Source of the DNA: JBCBTJ01 sp964597685
Lineage (GTDB): Bacteria > Pseudomonadota > Alphaproteobacteria > Caulobacterales > Hyphomonadaceae
Length of the DNA stretch: 15,039 bases
Direction of reading: 5' to 3'
Assembly (NCBI GenBank): GCA_964597685.1
Contig: CAZQZC010000062.1
Span: 1-15,039, forward strand
Positions within the stretch are counted from its first letter, which is position 1. Each line of letters opens with the position of its first letter. Below the pieces are notes generated by a model that was not told where the DNA came from, did not search any database, and saw only the letters and a program-made list of their open reading frames with translations. Made by a program: the position numbers and the translations under genes. Positions 6,963 through 14,564 of the stretch are shown piece after piece.

Positions 6963-7961
6963 ATGGTCCAGAACCCGCAGCATTTTCCCGCCACGCGCCT
7001 GCGCCGTGTCCGCCAGGCGCCGTGGATTCGATCCCTTGTCGCCGAACGCGCCCTCACGCCGGATGATCTCGTTTGGGCGCTGATCGTCCATGACGGGACG
7101 GAGCCGCGCATTCCGGTATCCTCAATGCCCGGCGTCGAGCGGCTGAGTCTCGACGAAGCGGCGAAGGCGGCCGTGCGCGCCCGCGATCTGGGCGTGCCGG
7201 CGATTGCGATCTTTCCCCACATCGACCCGTCGAAGAAGACCGCCGACGGCGCCGAAGCGCTGAACGAAGACGGGCTTGTCGCGAATGTCATCCGCGCCAT
7301 GAAGGCCGCCGCCCCCGAGGTCGGCGTGATTTGCGACGTCGCGCTGGACCCGTTTACGGAGCACGGCCACGACGGACTGATCGACGACGAAGGGTATGTT
7401 CTGAACGACGAAACCGTTGTCGTCCTCGCCGAACAGGCGCTCGTCCAGGCCCGCGCCGGCGCCGATGTCGTGGCCCCGTCGGACATGATGGACGGCCGCA
7501 TCGGCGCAATCCGAACCGCGCTCGACGGAGGGAACTTCACCCGAACCCTGATCCTGTCCTATGCGGCGAAATACGCCTCGGGCTTCTACGGCCCCTACCG
7601 CGACGCCATCGGCTCGGCGAGCGCGCTGATCGGAGATAAGAAAACTTACCAGCAGGACCCCGCGAACACGGACGAAGCCCTGCGCGAGGTGGGCCTCGAC
7701 CTGGCGGAGGGCGCCGACATGGTGATGGTGAAGCCCGGTCTTCCCTATCTCGACATCGTGCGCCGCGTCTCGGAGGCCTTCGCCGTGCCGACGCTCGCCT
7801 TTCAAGTCTCCGGCGAGTACGCCCAGATCATGGCCGCCGCCCAAAACGGCTGGATCGACGGCGACCGTGTGATGATGGAGACGCTCTTGTGCTTCAAACG
7901 CGCCGGCGCAGCGGGGATCGTCACGTATTTCGCTGAACGCGCCGCAGAAAAGCTCGGTTGA
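6963..7961 (+). CDS. hemB: Porphobilinogen synthase (delta-aminolevulinic acid dehydratase)
   Basis: A 332-residue HemB of normal length, which condenses two 5-aminolevulinates into porphobilinogen in tetrapyrrole synthesis. The N terminus FPATRLRRVRQAPWIRSLV is the conserved arm. The metal region reads CDVALDPFTEHGHDG: positions 125, 127 and 129 are Asp, Ala, Asp rather than the three cysteines of zinc enzymes, so this is the Mg-type class typical of alphaproteobacteria and pseudomonads. The Schiff-base lysines are K203 (SYAAKYASGFYGPYRDA) and K257 (MVMVKPGLPYLD). The ATG at 6963 fits the family start; the frame is open upstream into the gap, and only a poor ribosome-binding site is visible. 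It is followed three bases later by a MOSC gene, probably in the same transcript. Confidence 0.96.
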   Translation: MVQNPQHFPATRLRRVRQAPWIRSLVAERALTPDDLVWALIVHDGTEPRIPVSSMPGVERLSLDEAAKAAVRARDLGVPAIAIFPHIDPSKKTADGAEALNEDGLVANVIRAMKAAAPEVGVICDVALDPFTEHGHDGLIDDEGYVLNDETVVVLAEQALVQARAGADVVAPSDMMDGRIGAIRTALDGGNFTRTLILSYAAKYASGFYGPYRDAIGSASALIGDKKTYQQDPANTDEALREVGLDLAEGADMVMVKPGLPYLDIVRRVSEAFAVPTLAFQVSGEYAQIMAAAQNGWIDGDRVMMETLLCFKRAGAAGIVTYFAERAAEKLG

Positions 7962-7964
7962 TCC

Positions 7965-8741
7965 ATGGCGACGGTGACCGCGCTCTATCGCTATCCGGTG
8001 AAAGGGCTGTCCGGCGAAGTCTTGGCGCGAATTGACTTGACCGCCGGCCTGGGCATGCCGCTCGATCGGCGCTGGGCCGTCGCCCGCTCGGCGGACATCT
8101 TCGATCCCGCACAACCGAAGGCGCAGTCTAAAACGCGGTTCCTGATGCTCATGAAGGATGAGCGGCTCGCCCAACTGACGACACGCTACGACGACGCCTC
8201 CGGCGTTTTGACCGTCGACGGGCCGCAGGGGCTCTCGGAGCGCTTTGACTTGAGCGCCGCATCCGGGCGCGAGCGCCTGGCTGCACGTCTCAAATCACAT
8301 CTGGAGCTCCCCGACCTGGAGCCCGTCGTCGTCTCGGCCGAAGGACATAAATTCACAGACATCAGCGTCGTCTCCCCGGACAAGATGAATGCGATTTCGC
8401 TGATCAATCTCGCGTCGGTGCGCGCTTTGGAGGAGGCGATCGGAAAGCCTGTCGACCCGCTTCGCTTCCGGGCCAACATCTATTTCGACAGCGCCGCGCC
8501 TTGGGAGGAGTTCGACTGGATCGACCGCAAGATCCGCATCGGCGGCGCAGTCGCGAAGGTGACGATGCGCACCCGTCGTTGCCCGGCGACAGAGGTTGAT
8601 CCCGTTACAGCGCGTCGCGACATGGACGTGCCCGGCGAACTGAGCCGCCGCTTCGGCCATTCGGACATGGGCGTTTATGCGGAAATCGTAGAACACGGCG
8701 GCGTCTCGGTTGGAGGCGACCTTGGGGTCCTCGGCGTCTGA
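7965..8741 (+). CDS. MOSC domain protein (MOSC_N plus MOSC)
   Basis: A 258-residue protein with an N-terminal MOSC_N beta-barrel (ALYRYPVKGLSGEVL, MPLDRRWAV) and a C-terminal MOSC domain (about 125-255). C206 in TRRCPATEV is the cysteine expected to bind the molybdenum cofactor or carry sulfur, and LRFRANIYFDS is the usual neighbouring motif. The aminotransferase domain of Moco sulfurase is absent, so it is like the YcbX/mARC class, where such proteins reduce N-hydroxylated compounds with Moco, or move sulfur. The exact activity is not decided by sequence. It starts three bases after the hemB stop and converges with the DUF1801 gene, only seven bases apart. Confidence 0.88.
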   Translation: MATVTALYRYPVKGLSGEVLARIDLTAGLGMPLDRRWAVARSADIFDPAQPKAQSKTRFLMLMKDERLAQLTTRYDDASGVLTVDGPQGLSERFDLSAASGRERLAARLKSHLELPDLEPVVVSAEGHKFTDISVVSPDKMNAISLINLASVRALEEAIGKPVDPLRFRANIYFDSAAPWEEFDWIDRKIRIGGAVAKVTMRTRRCPATEVDPVTARRDMDVPGELSRRFGHSDMGVYAEIVEHGGVSVGGDLGVLGV

Positions 8742-8748
8742 GGCCGGC

Positions 8749-9189
8749 TTAGGCGTCCCAGGTCTCGTACTTGTCTCGCATATACGCGACGCCGTCTTCG
8801 ACGATTTCGCGTAAGACCTCCATATCCACGTCGGCGAGTTTGTTGATGTAGAGGCAGGATTTGCCGAGCTTGTGCTTGCCGAGGCGTTCGAGCTTTTCGG
8901 GCATCTCGCCGAAGCGATATCCCGGCATCACGTAAACCGTCAGGCTCTGCTTACGCGGGCTGAACCCGGTCAACATCGCGTCGCCCTCCCGACCGCTGTC
9001 GTACTTGTAATGGTACCGACCGTATCCAATCATGGACGGCCCCCACATCTTGGGCTCGAGACCGGTCGCCTGGTTGAAGAAGTCCAGCAGCGCCTCTGCG
9101 TCGGCGCGCTTCTTGTCGGGCTCGATCGCGGCGATGAAGTCCCGTGGGTCCACTTCGGTGGGCTTTATCTTGTTTTCGGATTTGGCCAT
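8749..9189 (-). CDS. DUF1801 domain protein
   Basis: A 146-residue soluble protein of the DUF1801 (YdhG-like) family. The family blocks seen are VDPRDFIAAIEPDKKRADAE, then WGPSMIGYGRYHYKY, GFSPRKQSLTVYVMPGY and the end segment LGKSCLYINKLADVD, all in the usual order. The fold is small and alpha/beta; no enzymatic role is established to my knowledge. The frame stays open far upstream into the DUF389 gene, but the ATG at 9189 has GGAGG five bases before it and starts the homologous region. It is the last gene of a three-gene - strand group, 20 bases after DUF389. Confidence 0.87.
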   Translation of the reverse strand: MAKSENKIKPTEVDPRDFIAAIEPDKKRADAEALLDFFNQATGLEPKMWGPSMIGYGRYHYKYDSGREGDAMLTGFSPRKQSLTVYVMPGYRFGEMPEKLERLGKHKLGKSCLYINKLADVDMEVLREIVEDGVAYMRDKYETWDA

Positions 9190-9209
9190 GGCGTCCTCCC
9201 GCGTCGAGA

Positions 9210-10211
9210 TTATCCGAATGTCACACGCCGCCCAAGGTCCAGAACGATGATCAAAGCGATGGCGACTGCAAGGGTGACGCCCGAAAGCGCCATATTGACG
9301 CGCACCGCCCGTGTCGCATCCTTCTGCTCGATCCACGTGCGCGGCCGCACGCCTTGAACCCGAAACACGATCAAGGCCGAGAGGACGAGGCTCGCGATGT
9401 TGAGCGCGAGCAGCAAGCCCGCGCGCAGGGCGAGATCCCATCGCCCCTCTCCGGCGAAAAGGCCGACCGCCGCGCCAGGCGGCAACAGCGCGGCCGCCAC
9501 CATGACGCCGACCAAGACCGCGCCGTGGCCCTTCGTCGTCGACAGCGCAGCCGCTCCGCCCGCCGCCATGGCCAGGGCGACGCCGTCCAGGCGCACCTCG
9601 GCGCGGGAGACCAATTCCCGGCTGTCCCAATCGACCAATAGGACCAGCGACAGCGCCGCCGACAGGGCTAGCGCAAGCGCGATCCCGGCCAAGAGAGAGA
9701 GGCCGGCCTTGCGCAGGAGATCAGAGTCGCCCAAAGCGACGCCGAGCGAAAACGCCAAGATCGGCCCGAGCAAGGGCGCGATCACCATGGCGCCGATGAC
9801 CGCGGCGGCGCTGTCGGAATTAAGGCCGATCGCCGCGACGATGGTCGACAAGGCCACGAGAACGAGAAAATCACGGTCCAGCTTCGCGCCCTTGGCGACG
9901 CCGGCGTAAATCTCCTCGCGCAGCGCCACGTCTCGGGGCTTCGCCGTCTCTCGTTCCGGCTCGTCGAGTTTTGGCGCCGTCGCTTCAATTGCGATGAGCG
10001 ACACACGCCAATCTTTTTCCGCTTCGAGCGCAGATTGAACGTTGTCCATCAGCGCCTGCCCCGTGGCGTCGCGCAGGAAGACCGAGATCAGCCGCCGGTC
10101 CTGCCGCTCAAGCGGAACGACGACATAGTCGATGGGATTGGCGGCCTTGACGACGCGCACAACCGTCTCGAACGCGTCGCCGTCGCGCAGATGAATATCG
10201 AGCCGGCGCAT
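9210..10211 (-). CDS. DUF389 (TIGR00341-type) membrane protein
   Basis: A 333-residue protein. Residues 1 to about 75 form a soluble ferredoxin-like domain (MRRLDIHLRDGDAFETVVRV and VVPLERQDRRLISVFLR). A linker of charged residues leads to about six hydrophobic membrane segments from residue 112 on, including FLVLVALSTIVAAIGL, the conserved VIGAMVIAPLLGPILAFSLG and VLVGVMVAAALLPPGAAVGL. The family is widespread and of unknown transport or signalling function. The ATG at 10211 lies four bases after the stop of the upstream dehydrogenase gene; an alternative start 25 codons upstream lies inside that gene and is less likely. Location: inner membrane. Confidence 0.85.
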   Translation of the reverse strand: MRRLDIHLRDGDAFETVVRVVKAANPIDYVVVPLERQDRRLISVFLRDATGQALMDNVQSALEAEKDWRVSLIAIEATAPKLDEPERETAKPRDVALREEIYAGVAKGAKLDRDFLVLVALSTIVAAIGLNSDSAAAVIGAMVIAPLLGPILAFSLGVALGDSDLLRKAGLSLLAGIALALALSAALSLVLLVDWDSRELVSRAEVRLDGVALAMAAGGAAALSTTKGHGAVLVGVMVAAALLPPGAAVGLFAGEGRWDLALRAGLLLALNIASLVLSALIVFRVQGVRPRTWIEQKDATRAVRVNMALSGVTLAVAIALIIVLDLGRRVTFG

Positions 10212-10215
10212 GACG

Positions 10216-11079
10216 TCACCCGGTTCGGCGCAGGCGCGCAACGAGGCTGGAGGTGTCCCAGCGCGCGCCGCCCATGGCCTGAACATCGGCGTAGTATTGG
10301 TCGACCTGGGCGGTCAGCGGCAGACTGGCGCCGTTTGACCGGGCCGCCTCGAGCGCGATACGCAAATCCTTGCGCATCCAATCAACGGCGAACCCGAAGT
10401 CGAACTCGCCCGCCGCCATCGTTTTCCTTCGGTTTTCCATTTGCCAGGATTGCGCCGCACCGCCGGAGATCGCTTCGATCGTCTTCTCGATGTCGAGACC
10501 CGCCGCTTCGGCGAAGGCGAGCCCTTCCGACAAGCCTTGCAGCACGCCGGCGATACAGATTTGGTTGACCGATTTCGCCAATTGCCCCGCGCCGCTGTCG
10601 CCGATCCGCGTGATCCGCTTGGAATACGCGTCCATCACCGGCTGCGCCTTGGCGAAGGCGTCGGGATCGCCGCCGCACATGACGGTCAGCGCGCCGTTTT
10701 CAGCGCCCGCTTGACCGCCGGAGATCGGCGCGTCGAGAAAAGCCGCGCCCTTTTTGGCCGCGCGTTTGGAGAGATCCCGCGCCAGATCCGCGCTCGCCGT
10801 CGTATGGTCGACGATCACCATCCCCGCCCCGATGGACGGTTCAAGCGCGTCGAAGACGGCGCGCACATCCGGATCGTCTCCGAGGCAAAGAAACACGAAT
10901 TCCTTGGCGAAAGCGGCTTCGGCGGGATCGGCGGCGGCCGCTCCGCGATTGTCTGCGGCCCACGCCTCAGCCTTCGCCGAGGTTCGGTTCCAAACGGTCA
11001 CCGTATGCCCGGCGCGCGCCAGATGCGCAGCCATGGGCCGCCCCATAACGCCTAGTCCCAGAAACGCGCAGCGCGCCAT
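10216..11079 (-). CDS. NAD(P)-dependent beta-hydroxyacid dehydrogenase family protein
   Basis: A 287-residue member of the 3-hydroxyisobutyrate/6-phosphogluconate-like dehydrogenase family. The Rossmann motif GLGVMGRPMAAHL is at 8-20, followed by the second-strand VWNRT that helps select the cofactor. The substrate-binding DAPISGGQAGAENGAL is at 116-131, and the catalytic lysine K169 lies in GAGQLAKSVNQI. Candidates include 3-hydroxyisobutyrate, tartronate-semialdehyde and succinate-semialdehyde or glyoxylate substrates; the sequence alone does not choose. The ATG at 11079 has GGAGA about five bases upstream. It leads a - strand group with DUF389 and DUF1801 and diverges from the MotB-like gene. 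Confidence 0.9.
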   Translation of the reverse strand: MARCAFLGLGVMGRPMAAHLARAGHTVTVWNRTSAKAEAWAADNRGAAAADPAEAAFAKEFVFLCLGDDPDVRAVFDALEPSIGAGMVIVDHTTASADLARDLSKRAAKKGAAFLDAPISGGQAGAENGALTVMCGGDPDAFAKAQPVMDAYSKRITRIGDSGAGQLAKSVNQICIAGVLQGLSEGLAFAEAAGLDIEKTIEAISGGAAQSWQMENRRKTMAAGEFDFGFAVDWMRKDLRIALEAARSNGASLPLTAQVDQYYADVQAMGGARWDTSSLVARLRRTG

Positions 11080-11207
11080 AGCGGTCTCCTGTCAGATCGA
11101 ACCGGCCCAATTTAGTTCGAATTTCACGCAAATCCCCACTGCACGCCTCAATCGATCTCAACCCTGTCCTGTTAACCCTGTCTGCGGATCAGAAAGATCT
11201 GGAGATC
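11080..11207. promoter_or_regulatory. Divergent regulatory region between dehydrogenase and MotB-like genes
   Basis: A 128-bp region that must hold promoters for both directions. It contains a tandem direct repeat: AACCCTGT at 11160-11167 and again at 11174-11181, a 14-bp period, with one extra C matching after each copy. The second unit begins with TTAACC, similar to a CtrA half-site. A short dyad (GATCT 11196-11200, AGATC 11203-11207) abuts the MotB-like start codon and includes its GGAG. No convincing -35/-10 pair was found. Confidence 0.45.
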
Positions 11208-11894
11208 ATGGCCGAATACGCTTCCAGCCCCCCCTCGACTGGCCCAGGCCATCGCCGTGGAGAATCCCGGCGAACGGGTCAATGGAAGCTCGCTTATGCG
11301 GATTTCTTTACAGCCCTTTCAGCCCTGTTCCTTGCACTCTGGCTGACCTCCGAGGCCGGCGGCGTCGACCGGCGGGCGCTCGCGGAGTATTTCAGCTCGA
11401 ACGCATCGCATCGGGCCTCAGCGCCAAACGCGCAATCGGCGTCGGCTGTCGAGGCTTCTGGCCTGATCGACGCGCTGAGCGCCGACGTCCTTCTCGCGCC
11501 GCATCTCACGCTGTCGAAGACGCCAGACCGGATCGTGGTCGATATCGGCGACCGCACTCAGGCGGCGATGTTTGAATCCGGCTCCGCGACCTTGACGCCG
11601 CACGGCCGCCGCTTGCTCAACGCCTTCGGCGCTATCGTCGCAGACCGCGCCGAGGAATTCTTCATTGAAGGCCATACCGACCCCTTCCGCAGCCGCCGTC
11701 CGGGCTATTCGAACTGGAACCTGTCGACGGCTCGGGCCGAAACGGCCCTGTCCGCATTGATCGACATCGGCGTCGCGCCGAACAGGGTCCGCGGCGTGAC
11801 GGGCCGCGCCGACACCCGTCCGCTCTATCCCCTTGAACCCCACTTGCCAGCCAATCGTCGCGTTAGCATAGTTTTTGAACTGGCGGGTGAGTAG
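11208..11894 (+). CDS. MotB-like OmpA-domain protein
   Basis: A 228-residue protein with the layout of the flagellar stator subunit MotB. A basic N terminus is followed by one membrane segment, LAYADFFTALSALFLALWL (28-46). D32 in the YADF motif matches the proton-binding Asp32 of E. coli MotB. A short linker leads to an OmpA-like peptidoglycan-binding domain (about 108-225), with MFESGSATLTPHGRRLL, EGHTD at 154-158, YSNWNLSTARA and the final PANRRVSIVFEL. It is shorter than most MotB (260-350 residues), mainly in the linker. No motA lies next to it, so pairing with a MotA encoded elsewhere, or another role such as a non-flagellar stator, is open. GGAG lies only three bases before the ATG, tighter than usual. 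A permease gene follows 33 bases later. Confidence 0.82.
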   Translation: MAEYASSPPSTGPGHRRGESRRTGQWKLAYADFFTALSALFLALWLTSEAGGVDRRALAEYFSSNASHRASAPNAQSASAVEASGLIDALSADVLLAPHLTLSKTPDRIVVDIGDRTQAAMFESGSATLTPHGRRLLNAFGAIVADRAEEFFIEGHTDPFRSRRPGYSNWNLSTARAETALSALIDIGVAPNRVRGVTGRADTRPLYPLEPHLPANRRVSIVFELAGE

Positions 11895-11927
11895 GCTCCG
11901 CCCTTCCGCACGCAAGACGGAGGACGG

Positions 11928-13772
11928 ATGCTAAGCGAGTTTTCCGCCCATTGGGCGATGTGGGCGAGCCTTGCGATCGTCGCAGCCTCCATCATCCTGT
12001 ACATGATGGACCGGTGGTCGATGGAGCTGATCTCGCTCGGCGTCGTCGCAGCCCTGCTTGTGCTGTTCCTGATCCCCGGAGCGACAGGCGCCGACGGCCA
12101 GCAGATAGACCCCGGGCGCCTGATCGCGGGTTTTGGCAATCCCGCTCTGATAACGATTATGGCGCTCTTGGTGCTTGGCCAGGGCTTGTTTCAAACGGGC
12201 GCGCTCGACACGCCGACGCGGGCGTTGCTGGCCTCTTACGACAAGCGCCCGGTCTCGACCATGTTCGCAGCCTTCGGCGCGGTGTTCGTCACCAGCGCAT
12301 TCATCAATAACACGCCGGTCGTGGTCATGTTCCTGCCGGTGATGTCGGCTATCGCAGCGCGCATGAACGCGTCTCCGTCGAAGCTGATGATGCCGTTGAG
12401 CTTCGTCGGCGTTTTCGCCGGGATGACGACGCTGATCGGGACGTCGACCAATCTCCTCGCCGCGGACTCTTACCGACGCCTCACGGGCGACGAATTGGGA
12501 TTCTTCACGCAGACCCCTCTCGGCCTTGTTTTGGCGGGCGCGGGGCTTGTCTACCTTGTCGCGCTGTCGGCGTTCCTGCTGCCGAGCCGGGCGGACCTCT
12601 CCTCAGAGATTGTGCCAGCTTCCGGCAAGCACTTCATTGCGCAAATCGAAGTGACGCACGGCCACTTTCTCTCGGGCAAGCGCCCAATCGCAGGGATGTT
12701 CGCAGACCTTCCCGGAATGACGGTTCGCATGGTCCAGCGCGGCGAGCACGCCTTTCTCCCTCCTTATGACGATCTAACGCTCCAACCCGGCGATCTCGTC
12801 ATCGTCGCGGCAACCCGACACGCCTTGACCGACGTCTTCTCACGCCAACCGGAGCTGCTTCAGGAGATCTGGCGCTCGGGCGGCGGCGACCGCGAAAGCG
12901 CGCCGCGAGCGTTGACGCTGACGGAGGCCGTGGTTGCGCCAGGATCGCGGATGGTGGGCCGCACCATCGAAAACTTGGGGTTCAGACGTCTGACGAAATC
13001 CGTCGTCCTCGGCATCCAACGCCGGTCCCAGATGATCCGCGCCAGGCTTGGTGAAATCCGGCTCGAGGCGGGCGACACATTGTTGATGTGCGGACCGCCA
13101 AGCGCGTTTTCGGAGCTTCGCGCCAGCCGCGACCTCATCCTTCTGGAATGGTCCAGCGTCGAATTGCCGGTCACCGCGCGCGCCCAGGCGGCTCGGGTGA
13201 TCGCGGTGCTGACGGTGCTCGCCGCGGCCAGCGGCGTTTTGCCGATCCTTCACGCCTCGGTGTTGGGCGCCTTTGCGATGATCGCGGCGTCCTGCCTTAA
13301 CATCCGCCAGGCCGGACGCGCTCTCGATCTTCGGATCTTCATGTTGATCGGCGCCGCAATCGCCATGGCGACGGCCCTGGAGACGACCGGCGCCGCGGGG
13401 TTCCTCGCCATGGAGGTGGTGGAGGCGGTGTCGCCCTATGGCCCCTTGGCGATGTTGTCGGCCCTATTTCTACTTGTCGCAATTTTGACCAACATCCTAT
13501 CGAACGCCGCGACGGCTGTCCTCTTCACACCGATTGCGCTTGAGGCGGCGAAGCTGACAGGCGCGGAGCCTCTTCCTTATGTGTTGGCGGTGATCTATGC
13601 AGCCAATTGCTGTTTCGCGACGCCGATCGCGTATCAGACAAACCTTTTGGTGATGGGTCCGGGCCATTATCGATTCTTAGATTATGTCAGGTTTGGAGGC
13701 CCGCTTGTATTTTTGCTTTGGTGTGTCTTCACCGCCGCAGCCCCTTGGCGCTTCGGCCTTTCGATGACTTAA
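11928..13772 (+). CDS. SLC13/CitT-type anion permease with two RCK_C domains
   Basis: A 614-residue inner-membrane transporter of the divalent anion:Na+ symporter (SLC13) superfamily. Two membrane halves flank a cytoplasmic insert of about 200 residues (225-415) holding two TrkA-C/RCK_C repeats (MTVRMVQRGEHAFLPPYDDL and RMVGRTIENLG.. GDTLLMCGPP), which are thought to sense ligands. The repeated transporter signatures are present: FINNTPVVVMFLPV (125-138) with GTSTNLL (171-177), and ILSNAATAVLFTPI (523-536) with YQTNLLVMGPGHYRF (569-583). Substrates of such proteins include sulfate and di- or tricarboxylates; not decided here. GGAGG (11919-11923) four bases before the ATG supports the start. 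It lies between the MotB-like gene and ate, nine bases before the latter. Confidence 0.9.
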   Translation: MLSEFSAHWAMWASLAIVAASIILYMMDRWSMELISLGVVAALLVLFLIPGATGADGQQIDPGRLIAGFGNPALITIMALLVLGQGLFQTGALDTPTRALLASYDKRPVSTMFAAFGAVFVTSAFINNTPVVVMFLPVMSAIAARMNASPSKLMMPLSFVGVFAGMTTLIGTSTNLLAADSYRRLTGDELGFFTQTPLGLVLAGAGLVYLVALSAFLLPSRADLSSEIVPASGKHFIAQIEVTHGHFLSGKRPIAGMFADLPGMTVRMVQRGEHAFLPPYDDLTLQPGDLVIVAATRHALTDVFSRQPELLQEIWRSGGGDRESAPRALTLTEAVVAPGSRMVGRTIENLGFRRLTKSVVLGIQRRSQMIRARLGEIRLEAGDTLLMCGPPSAFSELRASRDLILLEWSSVELPVTARAQAARVIAVLTVLAAASGVLPILHASVLGAFAMIAASCLNIRQAGRALDLRIFMLIGAAIAMATALETTGAAGFLAMEVVEAVSPYGPLAMLSALFLLVAILTNILSNAATAVLFTPIALEAAKLTGAEPLPYVLAVIYAANCCFATPIAYQTNLLVMGPGHYRFLDYVRFGGPLVFLLWCVFTAAAPWRFGLSMT

Positions 13773-13781
13773 TCCCGCGCG

Positions 13782-14540
13782 ATGAAGATCTCCGAATCGA
13801 AACTCTTCCCGACAGGCTTCCGGCGCTCGCTACGCTTCTACATGACGCGCCCGGCGCCCTGCCCCTATCTTGAGGGGCGGAAAGAGCGCAAAGCCTTCAC
13901 CAATATCGCCGTGTCGGACGCTGACGCTCTGCACGACCTTCTCAGCCGTTCGGGGTTTCGTCGATCGCAATCGATCGCGTATCGACCGGCCTGCCCAAGC
14001 TGCAATGCGTGCCGCAGCGTGCGGATCGACGTGCGAAATTTCGACGTGTCCAAGACCTGGCGACGCATTCGCAACCGCAACGCCGATCTGTCCTGCCGGC
14101 CTGTTGTCGCATCCGCAACGCGCGAGCAGTTTCGCCTGCTGAAGTCTTACCTCAATTCCCGCCACGAGGGCGGGGGCATGTCTGAGATGTCGTTTCGCGA
14201 CTTCGCGGGCATGGTGGACGACAGCCCGGTTCAGAGCGTGATGTTCGAACACCGTTTTGGACGGGATGAGGACGATCCGCTGGCTGCGGTCTCAATCACC
14301 GACGTGCTGCGCGACGGCCTGTCGATGGTCTACACATTTTTTGACACGTCCGACGCGCGCCGAAGCCTTGGCACATATCTTATTCTCGACCACGTCGCGA
14401 AGGCTGTGGAGCTTGGCCTGCCCTACGTTTATCTCGGCTATTGGGTGAAGGGCAGCGTGAAGATGGACTACAAGCGGCGGTTCCGACCGCTTGAAGTGCT
14501 TGACGGCGACGCCTGGCGCCCGCTTGAAGATCACGAATAA
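13782..14540 (+). CDS. bpt: Arginyl/leucyl-tRNA--protein transferase (Ate/Bpt family)
   Basis: A 252-residue bacterial aminoacyl-tRNA-protein transferase, which adds Leu (Bpt type) or Arg to the N termini of proteins with exposed acidic residues, marking them for the ClpS/ClpAP N-degron pathway. The N-terminal domain has CPYLEGRKERKAF with C27, and the cysteine cluster CPSCNAC (C71, C74, C77) followed by RSVRIDVRNF. The C-terminal half has SVMFEHRF, then VYTFFDTSDARRSLGTYLILDH and PYVYLGYWVKGSVKMDYKRRFRPLE, the GNAT-like core. Length is normal. Databases often call alphaproteobacterial members arginyltransferase; the symbol bpt follows the shorter bacterial type. The start lies nine bases after the permease stop with no clear ribosome-binding site, so coupling is likely. 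Confidence 0.92.
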   Translation: MKISESKLFPTGFRRSLRFYMTRPAPCPYLEGRKERKAFTNIAVSDADALHDLLSRSGFRRSQSIAYRPACPSCNACRSVRIDVRNFDVSKTWRRIRNRNADLSCRPVVASATREQFRLLKSYLNSRHEGGGMSEMSFRDFAGMVDDSPVQSVMFEHRFGRDEDDPLAAVSITDVLRDGLSMVYTFFDTSDARRSLGTYLILDHVAKAVELGLPYVYLGYWVKGSVKMDYKRRFRPLEVLDGDAWRPLEDHE

Positions 14541-14564
14541 ATCAGACGGCTCAGGGGAGGCGAC

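Noticed and set aside
7122..8174. Long - strand open frame (350 codons) over hemB and the MOSC gene
   Set aside because: It spans two clear + strand genes and their junction, and its translation is His/Arg-rich without any recognisable motif.
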